37,004 bases of DNA from an uncultured Victivallales bacterium. GTDB lineage: Bacteria > Verrucomicrobiota > Lentisphaeria > Oligosphaerales > JAFGRS01. Positions 1-7,848 of this stretch are shown here, one piece after another. Location: positions 1-37,004 of the forward strand of contig CAILUI010000160.1 in NCBI GenBank assembly GCA_903837355.1, read 5' to 3'. How positions within the stretch are numbered: the first letter of the stretch is position 1; each line of letters opens with the position of its first letter. The notes under the pieces are model-generated. The model was not told the DNA's origin. It made no database searches and saw nothing but the letters and a program-made list of their open reading frames with translations. The position numbers and the translations under genes are program-made.

Positions 1-146
1 AATGCCCGCGACGAGCGCCGGCGCAACGCCGTGCCCCCCTATGCTCCATAGCGCGACCGCAAGGGGGCCTCGGGGGTGCCCAATGGCGATCGCAGACCCA
101 GCCGTCGGCGCCCTCGCCGGTTTCTTAGAACCGCCCTGCCCAGCAC

Positions 147-174
147 TTGACAAAGGAGGTTTTCGGACTATTGT
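147..174 (+). promoter_or_regulatory. possible sigma70-type promoter
   Basis: A consensus -35 hexamer TTGACA lies at 147-152 and TATTGT at 169-174, with a 16-base spacer. The -10 matches consensus at four of six positions. It would drive a transcript starting near 181 and ending at the terminator at 261-322. The spacer is occupied by a perfect Shine-Dalgarno string, so the TTGACA match may be incidental. Seen directly as sequence; promoter activity is inference. Confidence 0.3.
152..160 (+). promoter_or_regulatory. perfect Shine-Dalgarno string before a possible 29-codon ORF
   Basis: AAAGGAGGT at 152-160 is fully complementary to the usual 3' end of bacterial 16S rRNA. A TTG at 171 follows ten bases later and opens a 29-codon frame whose TGA stop (258-260) directly abuts the terminator stem at 261. 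An ATG at 175 opens a 19-codon frame at a less favourable distance. I recognise neither peptide. A leader peptide or microprotein is possible, but a chance match cannot be excluded. Confidence 0.3.
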
Positions 175-260
175 ATGGACTTCGCGGGAATTTTGGTTCT
201 CGAAGTACCGCGCAATGTCCGTGTGCAGTTTTGACAATTCAGCCCGCTTTCAGCGCTTGA
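171..260 (+). CDS. possible 29-residue small protein (TTG start)
   Basis: This frame is called only because of its setting: a perfect Shine-Dalgarno string ten bases upstream, a stop codon touching a rho-independent terminator, and a TTGACA hexamer upstream. The predicted peptide has a CxC pair near residues 16-18 and no clear membrane segment or domain. The same interval can fold as RNA: ACTTCG at 179-184 pairs with CGAAGT at 201-206, and CGCGG at 183-187 with CCGCG at 208-212, as mutually exclusive stems. It may therefore be a small RNA rather than a gene. Confidence 0.2.
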   Translation: MYGLRGNFGSRSTAQCPCAVLTIQPAFSA

Positions 261-322
261 CCCCGGCAGGTCCTCCTCCCCCTCCCTCCTCTCTTCCCTA
301 TCCTGCCGGGGTCTTTTTTTTT
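261..322 (+). terminator. rho-independent terminator with long pyrimidine loop
   Basis: CCCCGGCAGG at 261-270 pairs perfectly with CCTGCCGGGG at 302-311, and TC plus nine T follow at 312-322. The 31-base loop is almost all pyrimidine, so it should stay unpaired. This is a strong plus-strand terminator by form. No recognisable gene lies upstream within the window, so it must end either the small unit at about 171-260 or a transcript that enters from before base 1. Confidence 0.7.
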
Positions 323-373
323 GACCTGTGCAACGAGGGTGGGTCGGGGTATTCAGCCCCAAGGGGGGCGCTT

Positions 374-408
374 CATACCAGCCCAGGCCAGCGCCCTGGG
401 TAACCCGG
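374..408 (+). repeat. palindromic repeat unit, copy 1 (forward)
   Basis: The unit contains ATACCAGCC followed by the hairpin CCCAGG (382-387) and CCTGGG (395-400). An inverted, related copy lies at 650-685 in the same element. Units of this look are, from memory, frequent between genes in PVC genomes; that is recollection and not a search result. Confidence 0.45.
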
Positions 409-649
409 TCACCCCGCGGGATAGCCCTCCTGTGAAACTCGACCTCTGTCGCGCGGGGGGCTCTGAGGTAGTGGCGGGTGCCCCCACCCGCCAGCCGCGT
501 GAGGGCACGCGGCAGTACTCCCAAGCAGAGTTTCATCCTGACATGATCGGGCGGCACTGCGCCCGCTTGGTGCTGAAGGGGCGGGCCATACGCCGTCGGC
601 GCCGAAGCACAGGCGGGATGGGTCGCCCCTACAGGGCTCAAACTCATAC

Positions 650-685
650 CCGTCCTATTCCTAGGGCGTTGCCCTAGGCTGGTAT
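650..685 (-). repeat. palindromic repeat unit, copy 2 (inverted)
   Basis: Read on the minus strand this segment again gives ATACCAGCC followed by a hairpin, here CCTAGGGC (660-667) with GCCCTAGG (671-678). The stem bases differ from copy 1 (382-400), yet pairing is kept, which suggests that the folded form is what is conserved. Confidence 0.45.
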
Positions 686-766
686 AGGATCGCGCCCTCA
701 GCGCTTCAGGCGGACTTCCTTATTGCACAGGTCTTTTTTTTTTGCCCCGATGGGGTCGGGATGGGC

Positions 767-1885
767 TCAGGCGGGCGTTGCGGGGGTCACGCGGCGGAGG
801 AAGTCCTCAGCGAAGTCCGCGAAGGTCCCGGCTTCGAGGTGAGCGCGGATACGGCGCATCAGTTCGAGGTAGGTGTGGAGGTTGTGCACGGTCATGAGTC
901 GACTGCCGAGGATTTCGTTGACGTTCAGCAGGTGCCGAATGTAGGCCTTACTGAAGTGGCGGCAGGCGTAGCACTCACAGTCCGGATCGATGGGCGTGAA
1001 GTCGTCCTTGTAGCGTCCGGCCTTGACCGGAATCGTCCCGGTCAGGGTGAAGGCGCTGCCATTGCGGCCCACGCGGGTCGGCAGGACGCAGTCGAACATA
1101 TCAATGCCGCGCGCCACGCCGAGCACAAGTTGCCGTGGGGTCCCGACCCCCATCAGATAGTGCGGCCGCGCCGGCGGCAGGAGCGGCGCCACCCAGTCGA
1201 GGACGGCGACCATCTGCGCCTCGGTTTCGCCAACGCTGACCCCGCCCACGGCGATGCCATCGAAGTCCAGGTCGGCAATGCCGGCGACCGCCTGGGCGCG
1301 CAGGTCCTGGAAGAGAGCGCCCTGCACGATGCCGAAGACGAGTTGGCCAGGGGCGCGGTCCTGTTGGCGGCAGAGGGCGGCCCAGCGCAGGGTCAGGTCG
1401 AGAGACCGTTGCGCTTCGGTGTGCGTGCACGGATAGGGCGTACACTCGTCGAAGGTCATGGCGACATCGGAGCCGAGCTGGCGCTGGATGGCCATGGCCT
1501 CCCGCGGTCCGAGGAAGAGTCGCTTGCCGTCGACGTGTGACTGAAACTCGACGCCGTCGGGGCGCAGTTTGCGCAGTTTGCTGAGGCTAAAGACCTGATA
1601 GCCGCCGCTGTCGGTGAGGATGGCACCGTCCCAGCCCATGAAGCGGTGCAGACCGCCGGCGGCGGCGATGATCTCGATGCCCGGGCGGATGGTCAGATGG
1701 TAGGTATTACCGAGGATGATCTCGGCGCCCATGGCGGCGAGTTCGCAGGGCGCCATGGCCTTGACCGTCGCCTGCGTGCCGACCGGCATGAAGGCGGGCG
1801 TCTGCAGGACGCCGTGGGCGGTCTGCAGCGCGCCGCGGCGCGCCCGCGTGCGGGCGTCGGTCGAGAGCACGGTAAAGGGGTTCAT
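767..1885 (-). CDS. tgt: queuine tRNA-ribosyltransferase
   Basis: Tgt swaps guanine 34 of GUN-anticodon tRNAs for the queuosine precursor preQ1 in the cytoplasm. At 372 residues it has normal length. Visible hallmarks are TDSGGYQ near residue 91 (general acid/base Asp 92), FDECTPYP near 145, the nucleophile Asp 265 in GIDMFDC, and the zinc site C303, C305, C308 and H334. ATG at 1885 is nine bases from the stop of the Hsp70-like gene, so the two are probably cotranscribed. No other queuosine gene lies nearby. No U-tract hairpin follows its stop; the bases beyond 767 read CCCC-ATC-GGGG then A-tract on this strand, which is not a terminator. Confidence 0.96.
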   Translation of the reverse strand: MNPFTVLSTDARTRARRGALQTAHGVLQTPAFMPVGTQATVKAMAPCELAAMGAEIILGNTYHLTIRPGIEIIAAAGGLHRFMGWDGAILTDSGGYQVFSLSKLRKLRPDGVEFQSHVDGKRLFLGPREAMAIQRQLGSDVAMTFDECTPYPCTHTEAQRSLDLTLRWAALCRQQDRAPGQLVFGIVQGALFQDLRAQAVAGIADLDFDGIAVGGVSVGETEAQMVAVLDWVAPLLPPARPHYLMGVGTPRQLVLGVARGIDMFDCVLPTRVGRNGSAFTLTGTIPVKAGRYKDDFTPIDPDCECYACRHFSKAYIRHLLNVNEILGSRLMTVHNLHTYLELMRRIRAHLEAGTFADFAEDFLRRVTPATPA

Positions 1886-1894
1886 GGGGCGGTC

Positions 1895-3736
1895 TCAGCG
1901 GGCTGCCGGGTCGTTCCCACGCAGCTCGAATTCGAGTTTCCAGCTCTGGCCGCCGCGGGCGTCGTCGCACCAGAGCTGCAGGGTACCGATCTCGGTGAGC
2001 ACGGTGCGCAGGCGAATGGGCACCAGAGTGCCGATGGGCGAGGTTCGCCCGTCCTCCACCGGCAGTTCGGCGACCAGGGTAGGCAGCTCCTCGAGGTCGC
2101 CCTCGGCCCACTCCGAGAGCACGGTCCCGACCGTGTCCGTCCGGCGCACGGTGCTGGAGAAGAAACGGAACTCGGTAGGCTCACCGATGACCAGGCCGAT
2201 GCCCTCAGCGCCGATCTCCACCGACGAGCCCTCTTCCAGCCCAAAGGCGACCACGCAGAGGGCGTCGATCGGGGCCGCGAATCCGGGTACGGCCGGGAGG
2301 GCCGAGTCGATGCCGAGGTAGTAGGCCCGCGCGCTGCCAGCCTTGATGCGGACGCCGCCCTGGCGTTGCACGGTGGCATACCAGGCCGCGCCACGCGCCA
2401 CCGCCAGGTCGGGATCGCTTTGCGTGAGCAGGTTCACGGCGCCGTCACGAGGCGCGTTCCACTCCTGCAGCACCGCCACGATGCGCTCCTGGAAGGCGGC
2501 GGACTTGGTGACGCCGCCGTTGAACAGCACCGCGGTGGGCAGCATCGGGTTGCCGGCGGCATCGCGGAAGCTGTGGCGCTCGATGAAGGCAGCGAGATGG
2601 CGCGTCAGGGCGGGATCGGCGGCATAGTCCAGACCGAAGGCGCGCAGGCCGACCTTGCGCCGTTCGGCGGGTTTGTCGGTGATCGCGCAGCGGGGGAGGA
2701 AGCCATCCAGGAGCAGGGCCTGCATCTCGGCCGGGGTGATCTCGGTCTTGAGCGTACCGGCGATGACACCGCTGCCCCGGCCGAGCAGGGTGAGGGGTTG
2801 CGGTTCGCTGACACCGGCGCCAAGGCGCTCCTTGGCGGCGCGGCAGGCGTGCGTGAGGGCGGCGAGCTGGTAGCCGTCGAGGGTGACGCCGCGCTCGCGC
2901 TTGAGCTTGGCGGCCATACCGTAGGCAAGGGTGAGATCCATATTGTCACCGCCCAGGAGGGTATGCTCGCCGACCGCGATGCGTTGCAGCTGCAGCTCGC
3001 CGCCGTGATCGGAGACCGCGATCAGGCTCAGGTCGGTGGTGCCACCGCCGATGTCGCAGACCAGCACGACATCGCCGTCCCCGACCTCGTGACGCCAGGC
3101 CTCGCCATGCTGCTCGAGCCAGGCGTAGAAGGCCGCCTGTGGTTCCTCGAGCAGGCGGACGGTGAGGCCCGCCGCGGCGGCCGCCTCCACCGTCAGTTCG
3201 CGGGCCACGGCGTCGAAGGAGGCCGGCACCGTCAACAGCACCGTCTGCGCCTCCAGGCGGAGGCTGGCGTTGCCTGCGGCCATGCCGTGATTCCAGGCCT
3301 CGCGCAGGTGCTCGAGGTAGAGCCTGGAGGCGGTGACAGGGCTGATGCGGCGCGGCGCCTCGGTGCGGCTGAAGGGCAGGCACTCGCTGCGGCGGTCGAT
3401 GCCGTCGTAGCACAGCCAGGACTTGGCGGAGGAAACGACCTTGCCGGGCTGCAGCGCGGCCTGGTCGCGGGCGAAGGCGCCGATGGCCACGTCGGGGGCT
3501 TTGCGCGTGTGCCAGGGCAGGCGCAGAGTGTCGGGGACCACGTCCTCGGGACCGGGCAGGTAGGCAAAGCTCGGCAGCAACGGCAACGCCGCCACTTCGC
3601 CGGCGGCCACCAGTTGCGGGATCAGGAAGACCTGCGTCCGGCGCTGCGCCGGCGCTTCCGACAGGTCGACATAGGCCAGGGCCGTATTCGTGGTCCCGAG
3701 GTCGATGCCGACGATGTAGCGCGAATCCTGGTCCAT
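1895..3736 (-). CDS. Hsp70-family ATPase, divergent
   Basis: This 613-residue protein has the actin/Hsp70 ATPase fold. The phosphate-1 motif GIDLGTTNTA sits at residues 10-19, VPASFD near 170, EEPQAAFYAWL near 197, phosphate-2 DIGGGTTDLSL at 228-238, and an adenosine-type motif VLFNGGVTKS near 385. The C-terminal part after about residue 440 is unlike DnaK's substrate domain and lacks a lid-type helical tail, so it belongs with the uncharacterised DnaK-like proteins and not with DnaK or HscA. No DnaJ or GrpE gene is adjacent. It is followed after nine bases by tgt. Its client is unknown; a partner among neighbouring products cannot be inferred from order alone. Confidence 0.88.
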   Translation of the reverse strand: MDQDSRYIVGIDLGTTNTALAYVDLSEAPAQRRTQVFLIPQLVAAGEVAALPLLPSFAYLPGPEDVVPDTLRLPWHTRKAPDVAIGAFARDQAALQPGKVVSSAKSWLCYDGIDRRSECLPFSRTEAPRRISPVTASRLYLEHLREAWNHGMAAGNASLRLEAQTVLLTVPASFDAVARELTVEAAAAAGLTVRLLEEPQAAFYAWLEQHGEAWRHEVGDGDVVLVCDIGGGTTDLSLIAVSDHGGELQLQRIAVGEHTLLGGDNMDLTLAYGMAAKLKRERGVTLDGYQLAALTHACRAAKERLGAGVSEPQPLTLLGRGSGVIAGTLKTEITPAEMQALLLDGFLPRCAITDKPAERRKVGLRAFGLDYAADPALTRHLAAFIERHSFRDAAGNPMLPTAVLFNGGVTKSAAFQERIVAVLQEWNAPRDGAVNLLTQSDPDLAVARGAAWYATVQRQGGVRIKAGSARAYYLGIDSALPAVPGFAAPIDALCVVAFGLEEGSSVEIGAEGIGLVIGEPTEFRFFSSTVRRTDTVGTVLSEWAEGDLEELPTLVAELPVEDGRTSPIGTLVPIRLRTVLTEIGTLQLWCDDARGGQSWKLEFELRGNDPAAR

Positions 3737-3820
3737 GGGCTACTCCGGGATGACCGCCGGACGGCGGCGACGTAACGCCTTGATCGTGCGCTCTCATCCC
3801 CGCGCGGATGGCGAGTGCGT

Positions 3821-3826
3821 ACTATA
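3821..3826 (-). promoter_or_regulatory. possible -10 box for the Hsp70-tgt pair
   Basis: Read on the minus strand this is TATAGT, about 85 bases before the ATG at 3736, in an otherwise GC-rich 175-base gap. No convincing -35 lies 17 bases upstream. Weak support. Confidence 0.2.
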
Positions 3827-3911
3827 CTGTGCGGGACTGCGCCGGCCAGTTTCGGACAGATAGGCACGGGCAAGGCCTCAGCAAAGCCGGCGGCTGCAGA
3901 CTTCACTGGCA

Positions 3912-6194
3912 TTACGGGCGTGGCGGCGGGGCTTTGCCGGCACTCGCCGTCATCAGGGTGACCTCCTGCTCGAGCGCCACGAAGACCGCACTCAGTTCGG
4001 CGGTGAAGGCCTCGATCTCGCCGCGCAGGGCCTCGGTCTGGCCGGCGCGGATGGCGGCGGTGACACTGCCGGCGCGCTCCGCGAAGAGCGGTAGCCCGAT
4101 GGCGGCGAGCTGGCCCTTCAGCCGATGCATGAGGGTGCGGACTTCATCCCAGTCGGCGCGGCGGCCAAAGACGCGCAGGTCATCGAGCAGCGGGCGCCAA
4201 TCGGCGACGGACTGGGCGAGGATCATCTTGATCTCGCCGAGGCTGATCTGGTACTGTTCGCGCATGAAGTCGTACATCTGCCGGACTAGCATCCCCTCGC
4301 GCGAGTCGTGGGCTTCGAGGGGTTCGCGCAGTTCACGTTCCACGTGGACATCCAGGTGCTGTGCGATGCAGAGCAGCAGGTGGTCGCGCTCGAATGGCTT
4401 GGCGAGGAAGCCGGTGGAGCCCGCGCCGAGGGCCCGATCGACGTCTTCCTGGAAGGCGCTGGCGGTGAGGGCGATGATCTGCGTCCCGCCGCTGTGGTCC
4501 AGCTTGCGGATTTCGCGGATGGCCGTGTAGCCGTCCATGATGGGCATCTGGATATCCATGAAGATGAGGTCAAAGCGCTGCGTCTGCGCCAGTTCGACGG
4601 CCTCTTTGCCGTTGCTGGCCGTGCGGTAGGGCAGCCCGATGCTCTGGCAGATCGTTTCCATCAGGAACAGGTTGGTGGGGGTGTCATCGACCAACAGTGC
4701 CCAGAACTTGCGCAACGCGCCGGCAGGCAGGAGGATGCGGTAGTGTCCCGAGAGCTGCACCTGCTCTTCGGCGCGGGCCAGCCGGCTGACGAGGGTGAAG
4801 TGGAAGGTGCTGCCCTCGCCCGGCCGGCTCTCGGCGCTGAGGCGTCCGCCCATCAGCTCGGTGAGCTGGGCGGCGATGCACAAGCCCAGGCCGGTGCCGC
4901 CATACTTGCGGGTCGTGCCCGCCTCCGCCTGGGTGAAGGGCTTGAACAGGTCCCGTTGCCGGTCCGGGGGGATACCAATGCCGGTATCGTGCACGGCCAG
5001 GCGCAGCTCCAGGCGCTCGTCCGGCAGGGGTACCGCCTCAATCCGCAGGCGGATCTCGCCGCGCTCGGTGAACTTGGCCGCATTCCCCAACAGGTTGTCC
5101 AGAATCTGCCGTAGGCGGGTCGGATCGCCGCGAATGACGCCGCCCTCGAGACCGCTGGTCTCGAGCACGACTTTCACCGGCTTGCCGCGTACCAACTGGC
5201 GGGCCATGGCGACGCAGTCCTCGGCCACCCCAGGCAGGTCGAAGGCGACTTCTTCGAGCTCCATGCGCCCTGCCGTGAGCTTCGAGAAGTCGAGGATTTC
5301 GTTGAGGACGCGCAACAGGCTGCGGGCGCTGGACTCGATGACGCGGACGTACTGCCGTTGCTGCTCGTTCAGGGGGGTCTCGCGCAAGTTGCCGAGGAAA
5401 CCGATCACGCCGTTCATCGGGGTGCGGATCTCATGACTCATGGCCGCCAGGAAGCGGTCCTTGGTGCGATCCGACTCGCGGATGCGTTCCAGGAAGCGGT
5501 TGAGGGTGCGGGTGATCTGGCGGAACTCACCGCGGCCCTGCTCCGGCAGTGTCGCTTCGGGGGAGAGGGTGCCGCTGCCCAGCAACTGCATGTTCTCGAG
5601 CGTTCCGTCCAGGCCGGCGAAGACGTCGACCTGGAGCCGCCACAGCGCCAGCCCGACCAGGACCACCTGGACCAGCCCCAGCCACAGCAGCGTCCACAGC
5701 GCCGCCCGCGCGCCGCTGGCGCGCTGACGTTCGGCGGCGGCGACCAGGGCATTCAGGCGCTGTACCAGGCGCATCGAGCTCTCGCGCAGGAACTCCAGGT
5801 TGCGCGTGACCGCGCGGCCGGCGACCATGGCCTCGGCGGCGTCGCCGCTGAGCTGCCAGAGGTCCAGGACCTCGCGGACATCGCGGCCGGCCTCGGTACC
5901 GGCATTGTCGTGGCTCTGCATCTGGTCGAGCAGTTCGCCGGCGCGCGCCAGGGTACCATTCAGGAGGCGGATGGATTCCTGCTCGACCAAGGCATCGTTA
6001 CGTTGCCGGGCACTGACGAGATCGGCGCCGTAGGCTGCCGCCAGCAGCACTTCGGCGCGTAGCCCCTGAGTGCGGGATAGCGCCGCCGCCGCCTGCGCCG
6101 CGCCACGCACCTGGTGCGCAGCGAGCAGCAGACCCAGCGTCAGCAGCAGGACCATGCTCGCCGCGATGATGAGCAGCTTATGGAAGGTCTTCAT
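3912..6194 (-). CDS. hybrid sensor histidine kinase with receiver and HPt domains
   Basis: This 760-residue inner-membrane kinase has membrane segments at about 6-28 and 165-187 enclosing a roughly 135-residue periplasmic sensor of unknown type. A HAMP-like linker and HisKA follow (AMSHEIRTPMNG, His 254), then HATPase_c (NLLGNAAKF near 367, HDTGIGIPP near 402, GTGLGL near 433), a receiver with phospho-acceptor Asp 547 in MDIQMP, and an HPt domain with His 690 in MHRLKGQ. That is a complete BarA/ArcB-like phosphorelay save the final response regulator, which is not in the window. The chosen ATG at 6194 shares one base with the panC stop (TGATG), so translation is probably coupled; a longer frame exists upstream but lies inside panC. 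Confidence 0.93.
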   Translation of the reverse strand: MKTFHKLLIIAASMVLLLTLGLLLAAHQVRGAAQAAAALSRTQGLRAEVLLAAAYGADLVSARQRNDALVEQESIRLLNGTLARAGELLDQMQSHDNAGTEAGRDVREVLDLWQLSGDAAEAMVAGRAVTRNLEFLRESSMRLVQRLNALVAAAERQRASGARAALWTLLWLGLVQVVLVGLALWRLQVDVFAGLDGTLENMQLLGSGTLSPEATLPEQGRGEFRQITRTLNRFLERIRESDRTKDRFLAAMSHEIRTPMNGVIGFLGNLRETPLNEQQRQYVRVIESSARSLLRVLNEILDFSKLTAGRMELEEVAFDLPGVAEDCVAMARQLVRGKPVKVVLETSGLEGGVIRGDPTRLRQILDNLLGNAAKFTERGEIRLRIEAVPLPDERLELRLAVHDTGIGIPPDRQRDLFKPFTQAEAGTTRKYGGTGLGLCIAAQLTELMGGRLSAESRPGEGSTFHFTLVSRLARAEEQVQLSGHYRILLPAGALRKFWALLVDDTPTNLFLMETICQSIGLPYRTASNGKEAVELAQTQRFDLIFMDIQMPIMDGYTAIREIRKLDHSGGTQIIALTASAFQEDVDRALGAGSTGFLAKPFERDHLLLCIAQHLDVHVERELREPLEAHDSREGMLVRQMYDFMREQYQISLGEIKMILAQSVADWRPLLDDLRVFGRRADWDEVRTLMHRLKGQLAAIGLPLFAERAGSVTAAIRAGQTEALRGEIEAFTAELSAVFVALEQEVTLMTASAGKAPPPRP

Positions 6195-7033
6195 CAACCG
6201 AGGTAGACGTTGTCGATCAGGCGCGTTTTCCCAAAGAAGGCGGCGACGGCAAGCAGCGCCGGCTGGTCGACGCGGGTCACGGCCTGCAGCGTATCGCGGC
6301 TGACGCACTCGACGTAGTCCACCCGACCTCCCCCCGCCTGGATGCGCGCCGTGACCCCCGCGCGCAACCGGCACGCGTCGAGTTCGCCGCCGGCATAGCC
6401 GTCTGCCGCGTCCTGCAACGCCTGCGAGATGCAGACGGCACGTCGGCGCTCGTCGGCGCTGAGGTAGGTGTTGCGCGAACTCATGGCCAGGCCGTCCGCC
6501 TCACGTACGATCGGTGCCACCACGACCTCGACCGGCTGGTCAAGGTCGCGAACCAGACGCTGGATGACCAGGACCTGCTGGGCGTCCTTGCGGCCGAACA
6601 CGGCGACGTCTGGCTGCACGATGTTGAAGAGCTTGGTGACCACGGTGCTGACGCCACGGAAGTGCCCGGGCCGGGACCGCCCGCAGAGGGTCTCGGTCAG
6701 CCCCTCCACCACCACCCAGGTGCTGTGGCTCGGCGCATACATGGCCCGACTCTCGGGGTAGAACAGCGCCTGCACGCCGCGCTGCCGGCAGAGGGCCTCG
6801 TCGCGCGCGAAGTCGCGAGGGTACTTGTCGAGGTCCTCGCCGGGACCGAACTGCGTGGGGTTGACATAGATGCTGAGCACGACCCGTTCGGCCCGCTGGG
6901 CCGCCAGGTCAACCAGCGACATGTGTCCCTCGTGCAGGTAGCCCATGGTGGGCACCAGGCCAACCCGCAAACCAGCCTGGCGCCAGTCGCGCACCTGGGC
7001 CCGCATCTCTTCGATGGTACGACAGATGGTCAT
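6194..7033 (-). CDS. panC: pantothenate synthetase
   Basis: PanC joins pantoate and beta-alanine at the expense of ATP, the last step to vitamin B5. The protein has 279 residues, typical for the family. Visible are the nucleotide-binding MGYLHEGHMSL at 30-40, NPTQFGPGEDLDKYPRD, the GRSRPGHFRGV pantoate loop, FGRKDAQQ, and the KMSKS-like MSSRNTYLS. The ATG at 7033 overlaps the panB stop by four bases (ATGA), which fixes the start; the open frame further upstream runs inside panB in the wrong register. It is followed by the hybrid kinase with a one-base overlap. Confidence 0.97.
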   Translation of the reverse strand: MTICRTIEEMRAQVRDWRQAGLRVGLVPTMGYLHEGHMSLVDLAAQRAERVVLSIYVNPTQFGPGEDLDKYPRDFARDEALCRQRGVQALFYPESRAMYAPSHSTWVVVEGLTETLCGRSRPGHFRGVSTVVTKLFNIVQPDVAVFGRKDAQQVLVIQRLVRDLDQPVEVVVAPIVREADGLAMSSRNTYLSADERRRAVCISQALQDAADGYAGGELDACRLRAGVTARIQAGGGRVDYVECVSRDTLQAVTRVDQPALLAVAAFFGKTRLIDNVYLG

Positions 7034-7848
7034 CGAAACGACTGCTCCTCGGTCGGGAAACTGCCCCCGCGAACCTCGTCGCGGTACGCCGCCAGCGCCT
7101 GCCGGATCTGGTCGGCCAGGGCCGCGTAGCGCTTGGTGTGGTGCGGCACGAAGTCCTCGAAGAGCCCGAGGATATCGTGCAGGACCTGGATCTGGCCGTC
7201 GCAGTGCGGCCCGGCGCCGATGCCGATGGTGGGAATGGCGGTCCCCGCGGTGATCTCCTGGCTGAGGGCCATGGGCAAGCACTCGAGCACCAAGGCAAAG
7301 GCGCCGGCGTCCTGCACGGCGGCCGCATCGCGCTGCAGTTGGGCGGCGGCTTCCGGGGTGCGCCCCTGAACGCGGTACCCGCCTTCGGCCTTGACCGACT
7401 GCGGCAGGATGCCGATGTGGCCGAGGACGGGGACGCCGCAGTCGACGAGCCGACGAATGGTCGGCGCCAGGCGCTCGCCGCCTTCCAGCTTGACCGCATC
7501 CGCCCCCGCCTCCTGCAGCAGCCGACCGGCGTTGCGCAGGGCCTGTTCCGGGCTGATCTGGTAGGTCAGGAACGGCATATCCGCCACCACCATGGCGCGT
7601 TTGGCCCCGCGCTTGACGGCGGCGGTGTGGTGCAGGCAATCGCGCAGGGTCACGGGGATCGTGGTCTCGTAGCCCAGCATCGTCATTCCCAGCGAGTCGC
7701 CGACCAGGATCATGTCGACGCCCGATTCATCGGCCAGCCGGGCCATCAGGGCGTCGTAGGCGGTGACCACCACCAGGCGCCGGCCGGCAGCCGTCCATTT
7801 GCGGATCTGCTGGACGCCGACTTTAGTGACGTCGTCGTGAATGCTCAT
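7030..7848 (-). CDS. panB: 3-methyl-2-oxobutanoate hydroxymethyltransferase
   Basis: PanB transfers a hydroxymethyl group from methylenetetrahydrofolate to alpha-ketoisovalerate, giving ketopantoate. The 272-residue protein shows VTAYDALMA at about 28, the magnesium-binding GDSLGMTMLGY, MPFLTYQ, VKLEGG, GHIGILPQSV and the catalytic Glu region LVLECLP, then TIGIGAGPHCDGQIQV. All are standard. The ATG overlaps the stop of the preceding Sel1 gene by four bases, and its own stop overlaps panC. Neither the ketopantoate reductase nor the aspartate decarboxylase gene is in the window. Confidence 0.97.
   Translation of the reverse strand: MSIHDDVTKVGVQQIRKWTAAGRRLVVVTAYDALMARLADESGVDMILVGDSLGMTMLGYETTIPVTLRDCLHHTAAVKRGAKRAMVVADMPFLTYQISPEQALRNAGRLLQEAGADAVKLEGGERLAPTIRRLVDCGVPVLGHIGILPQSVKAEGGYRVQGRTPEAAAQLQRDAAAVQDAGAFALVLECLPMALSQEITAGTAIPTIGIGAGPHCDGQIQVLHDILGLFEDFVPHHTKRYAALADQIRQALAAYRDEVRGGSFPTEEQSFR

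Larger units (their letters stand above)
323..733. mobile_element. 411-bp palindrome-rich element with terminal inverted repeats, between T-tracts
   Basis: The ends GACCTGTGCAACGAGG (323-338) and its complement at 718-733 agree at 14 of 16 positions. Nine T lie just before (314-322) and ten T just after (734-743), which could be a duplicated insertion target or two U-tracts. Inside are several perfect hairpins: 472-493 (nine pairs, C4 loop), 494-513 (eight pairs, AGGG loop), 548-565 (six pairs) and 660-678 (eight pairs, three-base loop). No frame in it resembles a protein. It could be a MITE-like element, a large structured RNA ending at the T-tract at 734-743, or both. I do not recognise the family with certainty. 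Confidence 0.45.

Noticed and set aside
152..160. 3' end of a 16S rRNA gene read on the minus strand
   Set aside because: ACCTCCTTT is present, but the preceding conserved GGATC and helix 45 sequence is not.
426..439. 14-base identity CCTCCTGTGAAACT with 36864-36877
   Set aside because: One or more shared 14-mers are expected by chance in a window of this size, and the flanks do not agree.
323..743. RNase P RNA, tmRNA or 6S RNA in the 411-bp element
   Set aside because: A stretch like GGAAGTCCGCC on the minus strand recalled the RNase P GGAAAGTCC core, but the other conserved blocks are absent, and there is no tRNA-like end for tmRNA.
734..760. Terminator for tgt
   Set aside because: On the minus strand the short CCCC-ATC-GGGG hairpin is followed by A and not T residues.
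7034..7639. N-terminal extension of PanC by some 200 residues
   Set aside because: It runs inside panB in another frame and is Arg/Pro-rich; the ATGA junction at 7030-7033 gives the normal PanC start.
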